Shown: one piece after another, positions 58,112 to 64,000 of the stretch
Numbering within the stretch: the stretch's first letter is position 1
Layout: each line of letters starts with the position of its first letter
Assembly: GCA_036824245.1 (NCBI GenBank)
Contig: DAITAO010000007.1
Coordinates: 1 to 64,000, forward strand
Origin: JACVRM01 sp036824245
GTDB lineage: Bacteria > Actinomycetota > Thermoleophilia > Gaiellales > Gaiellaceae
Length of the DNA stretch: 64,000 bases
Direction of reading: 5' to 3'
Translations under genes and position numbers: made by a program
Notes under the pieces: generated by a model
What the model saw: only the letters and a program-made list of their open reading frames with translations
Told to the model about the DNA's origin: nothing
Databases searched by the model: none

Positions 58112-58534
58112 GTGCTGACCGTCTATCGCTACTGGGGTTCGCTGGTTCTGCTCTTGATCGTGCTGCAGGTCGGTTTCGCGGGCTACGGTGCCTTCGACGT
58201 CGCGAAGCAGACGGACGGCGGCACCGTGGACGAAGACTTCTTCGAAGACGCCTTCGGTCTTCACGCCGGGGTCGGCTACCTCGTCGTGCTGGTGATGCTT
58301 CTCTTCCTGATCATCGCGCTCGTGGCGCGGCCGGGGCGTCAGCGTGTGACGCGCGTCGGGATCCTCTTCGGACTCGGCATCCTTCAGGTACTGCTGGCCT
58401 GGTTTGGCTTCGAGGCACCAGTGATCGGGTTCTTCCACCCGGTCAACGCGCTCGTCCTGACCGGCCTGAGCGGCTGGCTCGTCTGGGACGCCTGGCGCGG
58501 CGGCGTCGGGCCCGTCGGGACGCCCGCCGTCTAG
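58112..58534 (+). CDS. four-helix membrane protein (DUF6220-like)
   Basis: A 140-residue integral membrane protein with four hydrophobic helices (about 8-30, 50-72, 82-100, 105-125). Conserved-looking histidines lie in GLHAGVGYLVVL (helix 2) and FFHPVNALVL (helix 4), a pair that could bind heme b or a quinone. The layout resembles small DUF6220-type proteins. GTG 58112 follows erpA by 69 nt. Function unknown; convergent with the multicopper oxidase. Confidence 0.65.
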   Translation: MLTVYRYWGSLVLLLIVLQVGFAGYGAFDVAKQTDGGTVDEDFFEDAFGLHAGVGYLVVLVMLLFLIIALVARPGRQRVTRVGILFGLGILQVLLAWFGFEAPVIGFFHPVNALVLTGLSGWLVWDAWRGGVGPVGTPAV

Positions 58535-58567
58535 GCCGTTCGACAACCCGCCGAACCGTCCCCTCGG

Positions 58568-60034
58568 TTACTCGGGGTGGTTATGCGCGCCCCCGCCCAC
58601 GCGAAAGGGCGTGTGGACGCCTTCGTAGGCGACGTGCATGACGAAGCCCTCCGCCGCGTGGGGGAGGTTGTGGCAGTGGTTCAGCCAGACGCCCGGGTTG
58701 TCCGCCCTGAAGGCGACCTCGTAGCTCTCGTCGGCCTCGACGTTGAGCGTGTCCGACCACCAGGGCGTCGCGACGGGCTGGCCGTTGTGGCTCAACACGA
58801 ACACGTGGTGGCCGTGCAGGTGCATCGGGTGAACCGAGCCCGTGTCGTTCTGGATCGTCATCTTGACGAGGTCGCCCTCGCGCACGACGAATACGGGAGC
58901 GTCCGGGAAGAGCTTGCCGTTGATCGCCCAGTGCATGCCCGGATCGCCGTCCACGAAGCCCGGTTTGCGGTCGATCTCGAGGCGAAACGTGCGGTCGAAC
59001 GGGCTCTCCGGAGCGATGGACTGCTCGGGGCTGCCGTAGCTCGTGAGATCGAGCTCCGGGCCGGGCTCGGGAGGCGGCGGCGCTGCCATGCCGTCTGCGC
59101 TCAGTGCGAGCGCGGTCTTTCCGCCGACGAGTGTCAGCCCTACGGGCCTCTCGGGCATCGTGAACTCGACGTCATAGCGTCCGCCCCCGGCCAGCTCGAG
59201 CGTCCGGCCGCGCAGCGCGGGCGACGCTTCCAGCTCGGTGCCGTCCACCGCCACGACGCGAAACCGCGTGCCGGCCAGCACGAAGCGCTGCGGCGTGCTG
59301 TCGGAGTTGACGAGCCGCAGGCGCACCGGGGTCCCCGGCCGCACTGCCCTGCGCTCGATGCCGTCCACCCCGTTGATCGTGGGAACACCCGCGAAGTCGT
59401 GCGCAATCGCGAGGAGGTCTAGACCCGCTCGGCGCGGTCCGCGAGGCTCGATCACGAGCGCGCCGAAGAGCCCTCGCTTGACGTCCTTCGAGGAGACCTG
59501 ATGGGTGTGGTACCAGAAGGTCCCCTCCTGGTTCACGCGGAATCGGTACGTGTACCTGCCGCCGGGGAGCACCGCATCCTGGGTGACGCCGGCGACCCCG
59601 TCCTCGGCGTTCGGCACGTCGACTCCGTGCCAGTGGATGGTCACGCCCGACTCGACGTCCCGGTTGAGCAGCGTCACCTCGACGAGATCGCCGCGCTGCA
59701 CGCGCAGCTCCGGGCCGGGGGAGCGGCCGTTGAAGGTGAGCGCGTCGATCGTCCGGTCAGAGCCAAGCCGGATGGGCGTCCGCTGCGCCGTGAGCGTGAA
59801 GCGGGCATCGGGTCTTCCGCGCGGCCCGTGCAGGGCGGCGACGCTCACGCCCCCGGTGTGGGCCGAGTGCTCTGCGACCGGGCCTCCACCGCCGTCGAGA
59901 GTGCCGTAGTCCATGACGCTGTAGGACTCGGGCAGGCGGCTCGACCACCACGCATGGCCGGCCCAGCCGAGCGCCGCGACGAGCGCGAGGACGGCGGCTG
60001 AGGCGAGCGCTGTGAGGAGGGGCTTCGGAAACAC
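58568..60034 (-). CDS. secreted/membrane-anchored multicopper oxidase
   Basis: Laccase-like three-cupredoxin oxidase of 488 residues with an N-terminal signal-anchor (about 7-27). All copper motifs are present: IHWHGVDVPN, FWYHTHQ, VHPMHLHGHHVF and LNHCHNLPHAAEGFV; the last carries the T1 Cys-His pair, and the T1 axial position lies in a Phe/Met-poor context (GFVMH). A His-rich end (GAHNHPE) may bind metal. Candidates for substrate are phenols, Cu(I) or Mn(II). GTG 60034 start; TACGCT about 80 nt upstream may be the -10. Confidence 0.88.
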   Translation of the reverse strand: MFPKPLLTALASAAVLALVAALGWAGHAWWSSRLPESYSVMDYGTLDGGGGPVAEHSAHTGGVSVAALHGPRGRPDARFTLTAQRTPIRLGSDRTIDALTFNGRSPGPELRVQRGDLVEVTLLNRDVESGVTIHWHGVDVPNAEDGVAGVTQDAVLPGGRYTYRFRVNQEGTFWYHTHQVSSKDVKRGLFGALVIEPRGPRRAGLDLLAIAHDFAGVPTINGVDGIERRAVRPGTPVRLRLVNSDSTPQRFVLAGTRFRVVAVDGTELEASPALRGRTLELAGGGRYDVEFTMPERPVGLTLVGGKTALALSADGMAAPPPPEPGPELDLTSYGSPEQSIAPESPFDRTFRLEIDRKPGFVDGDPGMHWAINGKLFPDAPVFVVREGDLVKMTIQNDTGSVHPMHLHGHHVFVLSHNGQPVATPWWSDTLNVEADESYEVAFRADNPGVWLNHCHNLPHAAEGFVMHVAYEGVHTPFRVGGGAHNHPE

Positions 60035-60154
60035 GGTTCATCGACCGGCGAGGACGGCGCACCCGGCAGAGACCCCACCCGCGCCGCTCCTCACCGCCGG
60101 TTCAGCGTAGCTCCGACCGGTGCGACCCGAGCCGGAAACACGGCAACAGCCGCG

Positions 60155-60160
60155 TAGCAT
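60155..60160 (+). promoter_or_regulatory. -10 box TAGCAT for fprA, leaderless
   Basis: TAGCAT lies exactly 7 nt before the ATG at 60168 and so points to this start rather than the ATG at 60159 (inside the box) or GTG 60120. Confidence 0.55.
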
Positions 60161-60167
60161 GGATGCC

Positions 60168-61574
60168 ATGACAGCTGTGGGCCGCCCCCTTCGCGTTGCA
60201 GTAGTCGGCTCGGGCCCGGCCGGCTTCTACACGGCCTCTGCGCTGCTGACCGCCGACATCCCGGTCGAGGTGGACATGTACGACCGCCTGCCGACGCCCT
60301 GGGGTCTCGTGCGACTCGGCGTCGCTCCCGACCATCCGAAGCTGAAAGAGGTCTCACGGGCCTTCGAGCGGACCGCCCAGCGGCCCGGCTTCCGCTTCTT
60401 CGGCAACGTGGAGGTCGGACGCGATCTGAAGCACAGCGACCTCAGGACCCTCTACGACGCGGTCGTGTACGCGGTCGGCGCGCAGACGGGTCGCCGGCTG
60501 GGCATTCCCGGCGAGGATCTCCCGGGCTCGTGGAGTGCGACGGAGTTCGTCGCCTGGTACAACGGCAATCCGGACTTCCAGGATCTTTCCTTCGACCTGA
60601 AGACGGAGCGGGCCGTGGTCGTCGGCGCGGGGAACGTGGCGCTGGACGTCGCGCGGATGCTCGCCCTGACGCGCGAGGAGCTCGATCCGACGGACACGAC
60701 CGACCTTGCCATCGAAGCAATTGGCGGCTCCGGGTTGCGAGAGATCGTCATCCTGGGCCGGCGGGGGCCTGCCCAGGCGGCGTTCACCACGCCGGAGTTG
60801 AAGGAGCTGGGCGACCTGGCCGGCGCGGACGTGCTTGTCGACGCCGCCGAGCTCGTGCTCGATCCGGCGAGCGAGGCCGCTCTCGAGTCGGACACGAACG
60901 CACGCCGCAACCTCGAGGTGTTGCGCGACTTTGCGGCGCGGAAGCCGGCCGGCAAGCCGCGCACGGTACGGCTCCGGTTCGGGGTCTCGCCGGTTTCGAT
61001 CCTCGGCGACGGGCGGGTCGAGGCCGTGGAGATCGTGCTCAACAGGCTGGTGGTCGACGACCGCGGTCGCGTACGCGCGGAGCCCACCGGCGACCGCGAG
61101 ACGATCGAGGCGGGCCTCGTGTTCCGCAGTGTCGGATACCACGGCGTGCCGATCGACGAGCTTCCCTTCGACGAGGCGAGCGGGACGATGGCGAACCGCG
61201 ACGGGTGTGTCCTCGGTTCAAACGGCGCCTCTCTGGCCGGCGTCTACTGCGCGGGGTGGATCAAGCGGGGCCCGACGGGCGTCATCGGGACAAACAAGAA
61301 GGACGCGAACGAGACGGTCGAACGCCTGCTCGCCGATGCACGCGCGGGTCTTCTGCCGCCGCCAGAGCGTCCGGGTGCGGACGCGCCCTTCGACCTGCTC
61401 GCCGAGCGGTCCGTGGACGCCGTTTCCTACGCGGGCTGGGAGGCCCTGGACGCCCATGAGCGCGGAGCCGGCCAGCCGCGCGGCAAGCCGCGCGTCAAGT
61501 TGCTCACCTGGGAAGAGCTGCTGGCGGCGGCGCGCCAGGCGTCGTCCGAGGCTGCGGTGGACTCGGCTGCCTGA
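60168..61574 (+). CDS. fprA: FprA-type ferredoxin-NADP reductase
   Basis: Adrenodoxin-reductase-like flavoenzyme of 468 residues that passes electrons between NADPH and ferredoxin. FAD binding is VAVVGSGPAGFYTASALL near the N-terminus, NADP binding is VVVGAGNVALDVARMLAL, and AGWIKRGPTGVIGTNKKDA is the C-terminal signature of FprA. YDRLPTPWGLVRLGVAPDHP is also typical. No ferredoxin gene is adjacent. Confidence 0.94.
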   Translation: MTAVGRPLRVAVVGSGPAGFYTASALLTADIPVEVDMYDRLPTPWGLVRLGVAPDHPKLKEVSRAFERTAQRPGFRFFGNVEVGRDLKHSDLRTLYDAVVYAVGAQTGRRLGIPGEDLPGSWSATEFVAWYNGNPDFQDLSFDLKTERAVVVGAGNVALDVARMLALTREELDPTDTTDLAIEAIGGSGLREIVILGRRGPAQAAFTTPELKELGDLAGADVLVDAAELVLDPASEAALESDTNARRNLEVLRDFAARKPAGKPRTVRLRFGVSPVSILGDGRVEAVEIVLNRLVVDDRGRVRAEPTGDRETIEAGLVFRSVGYHGVPIDELPFDEASGTMANRDGCVLGSNGASLAGVYCAGWIKRGPTGVIGTNKKDANETVERLLADARAGLLPPPERPGADAPFDLLAERSVDAVSYAGWEALDAHERGAGQPRGKPRVKLLTWEELLAAARQASSEAAVDSAA

Positions 61575-61612
61575 GGTGTGATATCAGCCCTCGTCGGCCA
61601 CCTGGACGGTGG

Positions 61613-61618
61613 TAGGAT
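61613..61618 (+). promoter_or_regulatory. -10 box TAGGAT with a long leader
   Basis: TAGGAT is the likely -10 for the secreted protein gene at 61781, which would leave a 5' leader of about 155 nt. The leader is rich in potential stems (for example around 61660-61730) and ends in a strong GAGGGGAGGGG ribosome site. I cannot match it to a known riboswitch. Confidence 0.35.
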
Positions 61619-61780
61619 CGCCCGCGCGGCGGATGGGGAGAACCGCCTGATATCGCTGGGAAGGGGGAGCTCCTGGCAGTGCCCGAAAACCCCGTAGCGG
61701 ATCGCAACTGCCGACCCGATCAGTCGCGTTTTCGCGCGCGCCTCCGACGCGCGCCGTCTCGACACTTCGAGGGGAGGGGA

Positions 61781-64000
61781 ATGTCACCCAAGCATCTACG
61801 GCTCGCCGTGGCCGCCCTGGCCGCGCTGGGAATGATGGCCGCCGCTCTGGCCGCGGCTGCTCTGACCGGAAGCGACAGCGCCGCCAAGGCACCGCAGGTG
61901 GCCGTTCCAACCGACGGTGAGCTTTCCGCAGCGCTGGCGACGAAGCTCGCTGCAGCGCAGCAGTTCACGCCGGGACTGGCGACGAGTCGACCACTCGACG
62001 AGGCGGCCGGCCCGTCGGAGCTCAACTGGTTCATGCACTCGTATCCGGCCACCGACATCCCGCTGGCGCAGTTCCTTGGCGCACGGCAGGACTGGAAAGC
62101 CCTGCAAAAACAGGGACTTCCGGGCGGGTTGAATGCCAACCGCGGGCTCTGGACACGGCTCGGGCCCAGCAACGCGCTCTATCCGTTCAACCCGTTCCGT
62201 GACCGCTCCGTCTACGTGGCCAATGAGTACGTCGCCACCGGGCGGATCTCGCACGTCGCGATCGACCCGAGCTGCGGCGCGTCCCGGTGCCGCATCTGGA
62301 TCGCCAACGCGGGCGGCGGCATCTGGCGGACCGAGAACGCGCTTGCCGCGACGCCTACCTGGAAGTACCTGTCGTCACCGTTCGAGCACAACAACACCGC
62401 GGCGATCGAGCTCGATCCGAACGATCCCACCGGCAACACGCTCTGGGTCGGCACGGGCGAGCCGAACATCTGTCGCAGCGGCTGCCTCGCCGGCGTCGGC
62501 CTCTACAAGTCGACGGACGGCGGCAACACCTGGACCGGGCCGATCGGCGGCGAGTACTTCAACGGCCGCGGCATCGGCTCGATCGAGATCAAGCCTGGTA
62601 ACTCGAGCATCGTCTACGTCGGCTCCGGCGCCCAGGGCTCGCGCGGCATCAGCAACTCCTGCTGCACGGGCGTCGACCGGGGCGGCAACATTCCCGGGGC
62701 GCCGCACTTCGGCCTCTGGAAGTCGAGCGACGGCGGCCAGACGTTCGGGCTCGTGAGCCAGGGCGCAACCGCGCTCTGCACGGGCAACGCGCCGTCCGAG
62801 GTGTTCTTCAACACCACGCCGTGCTCCCCGCGCGGCGCCCGCCGGGTCAAGGTCGATCCGGTCGATCCCAACGTCGTCTACGCGTCCTTTCTCGCGCGTG
62901 GCATCTGGCGCTCGACGGACAACGGCGCGACGTGGGAGCGGATCATGGCGCCCATCAGCGACGCCGCGAACGGTGCGACCGGCGCCGGCGTGGAGCGCGC
63001 CGAGTTCGACGTCGTGGCGCTCCCGGGCGGCAACACGCGCATGTACGTCGGCGTCGGAGGCGGCGGCACGACGACCGCGAGGTTCCGGCGCAACGACAAC
63101 GTGCGGAGCCCCGCAGCGGCCACGGTGGCGGCCGGCTGGATCGACCTCACCAGCTCGACACAGAACACGCCCGCCTACTCGAGCTTCGGCTACTGCGACC
63201 CGCAGTGCGCCTACGACAACTACGTCTACGTGCCGAAAAAGGCCGACGGGTCGGCGTGGGATCCGGACATCGTCTACCTGTCGGGCGACAACGAGTACAA
63301 CGAGAACAACTGGGTGACCGGCCGCTCGAACGGCCGCGCCGTCCTACTGTCGACGAACGCCGGCGTCCATTTCACGGATATGACCGAGGACGACGCCGAC
63401 GACTTCCACCCGAACGCGCTGCATCCGGACCACCATGCGCTCGTCACCAACCCGAGCAACTGGCGGCAGTTCTTCGACGTCGGCGACGGCGGCATCGTCC
63501 GCTCGAACGGCAACTTCGTCGACGACTCAGGTGACTGCACGAGCCCCAAGGGCTACACGGGTGCCCGCTTGGCCTTCTGCCAGCTGGTGCTTTCACGAGT
63601 GCCCGAGCGGCTGACGCCGATCAACAAGGGCATCAACGCGCTGCACTTCTACCAACTCGCCTACAGCCCGAAGAACCCGTCGGTGCTGGCGGGCGGCACG
63701 CAGGACAACGGATCGTGGATGACCAACGGCGACCGGGAGACCTGGATCGAGACGAACGTCGCCGACGGCGGGTTCAACGGCTTCGACGCGGCCCTGCCCA
63801 ACTACTCGATGACCTCGTACCAGACCGGCGCAATCCAGATCAGCGAGACGCTCGTCGACCAGGTCGACCAGACGTGGGTCGCGGACACGCTGGCCGTCAT
63901 CCCGCCGTATGCCTTCGAGGTCGTGGCCTTCATCGCACCGGCGATCTTCGACCCGATCTACAGCAAGACGATGTGGCACGGGCGGGAGCACGTCTTCCGG
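61781..64000 (+). CDS. large secreted BNR/sortilin-like repeat protein, 3' end beyond window
   Basis: At least 740 residues; runs off the right edge. Signal peptide at about 7-34 (RLAVAALAALGMMAAALAAA). Several BNR (Asp-box) motifs of beta-propellers are visible: STDGGNTW, SSDGGQTF, STDNGATW and STNAGVHF, with linkers such as DPNDPTGNTLWVGTGEPN and DPVDPNVVYASF. The architecture resembles VPS10/sortilin-like or exo-alpha-sialidase-like propellers of unknown ligand. Many cysteines (for example CGASRCR, CRSGC, SCCTG) suggest disulfides outside the cell. Strong ribosome site directly before ATG 61781. Confidence 0.82.
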   Translation, partial: MSPKHLRLAVAALAALGMMAAALAAAALTGSDSAAKAPQVAVPTDGELSAALATKLAAAQQFTPGLATSRPLDEAAGPSELNWFMHSYPATDIPLAQFLGARQDWKALQKQGLPGGLNANRGLWTRLGPSNALYPFNPFRDRSVYVANEYVATGRISHVAIDPSCGASRCRIWIANAGGGIWRTENALAATPTWKYLSSPFEHNNTAAIELDPNDPTGNTLWVGTGEPNICRSGCLAGVGLYKSTDGGNTWTGPIGGEYFNGRGIGSIEIKPGNSSIVYVGSGAQGSRGISNSCCTGVDRGGNIPGAPHFGLWKSSDGGQTFGLVSQGATALCTGNAPSEVFFNTTPCSPRGARRVKVDPVDPNVVYASFLARGIWRSTDNGATWERIMAPISDAANGATGAGVERAEFDVVALPGGNTRMYVGVGGGGTTTARFRRNDNVRSPAAATVAAGWIDLTSSTQNTPAYSSFGYCDPQCAYDNYVYVPKKADGSAWDPDIVYLSGDNEYNENNWVTGRSNGRAVLLSTNAGVHFTDMTEDDADDFHPNALHPDHHALVTNPSNWRQFFDVGDGGIVRSNGNFVDDSGDCTSPKGYTGARLAFCQLVLSRVPERLTPINKGINALHFYQLAYSPKNPSVLAGGTQDNGSWMTNGDRETWIETNVADGGFNGFDAALPNYSMTSYQTGAIQISETLVDQVDQTWVADTLAVIPPYAFEVVAFIAPAIFDPIYSKTMWHGREHVFR

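Noticed and set aside
61619..61780. Known riboswitch (c-di-AMP, c-di-GMP, cobalamin) in the leader
   Set aside because: Conserved cores of these classes could not be matched by eye; only an unassigned leader is claimed.
1..64000. CRISPR array, prophage, insertion sequence or integron
   Set aside because: No regularly spaced repeats, transposase, integrase or terminal inverted repeats were seen. The only dispersed repeat is the 110-bp nuo element.

Overview
The window is a dense stretch of a high-GC actinobacterial chromosome, most likely from the Thermoleophilia (Gaiellales/Solirubrobacterales-like; inferred from gene content and style, not from a marker search). Genes are packed into operons with 1-4 nt overlaps (ATGA, GTGA, TGATG), GTG starts are common, TTG starts occur, and nearly all bases code. 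There is no phage, plasmid, insertion sequence or CRISPR array. Most genes are conserved housekeeping ones.

Layout. 1-4.65 kb (minus): envelope genes (GT4 glycosyltransferase cut by the window edge, DPM1-like GT2, sortase, an M28-like membrane protein with an eroded active site). 4.7-6.8 kb: two-component system. 6.8-7.2 kb: broken LAGLIDADG-like gene. 7.2-9 kb: HtrA-like protease and an RsbW-like kinase. 9-11.8 kb: two trehalose enzymes (TreT, OtsA). 11.8-19.3 kb: molybdopterin genes, a UbiA/MqnP prenyltransferase, the CcmABCD heme exporter, a CcsA/HemX-like protein and hemA-hemC-hemD. 19.4-24.6 kb: SAM hydrolase, tRNA-Phe, arginase-family enzyme, RarA, tryptophan 2,3-dioxygenase and a methyltransferase. 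24.6-33.5 kb: M20 peptidase, DUF1385, NAD salvage pair, short FtsH homologue, microproteins, methylmalonyl-CoA epimerase, YchF-like GTPase and an HD/OB exonuclease. 33.6-42.7 kb: a DUF1015-IMPase-DUF72 operon, Mrp, secreted proteins, an Ldh_2 oxidoreductase, and a coupled minus-strand operon (MBL hydrolase, small protein, DUF1028, two cupin-TPR paralogues). 42.8-57.5 kb (minus): the complete 14-gene nuoA-N operon for respiratory complex I. 57.6-64 kb: ErpA-type Fe-S carrier, four-helix membrane protein, multicopper oxidase, FprA-type reductase and a secreted BNR-repeat protein running off the edge.

The genes fit an aerobic, respiring heterotroph: complex I, heme synthesis, heme export for cytochrome c, Fe-S carriers, a quinone prenyltransferase and trehalose for stress protection.

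Main observations beyond ordinary annotation. (1) At least 17 genes have a TANNNT -10 hexamer 6-9 nt, most often exactly 7 nt, before the start codon, which implies leaderless mRNAs. The rule fixes several starts and exposes two very small genes (18 and 37 codons). (2) A ~110-bp dispersed repeat occurs twice in the nuo operon, once between nuoH and nuoI and once in frame inside nuoC, adding a low-complexity linker. (3) A strong G-quadruplex motif sits on the hemD translation start, and hemC appears to start at CTG. (4) Several accessory genes carry single frameshifts.
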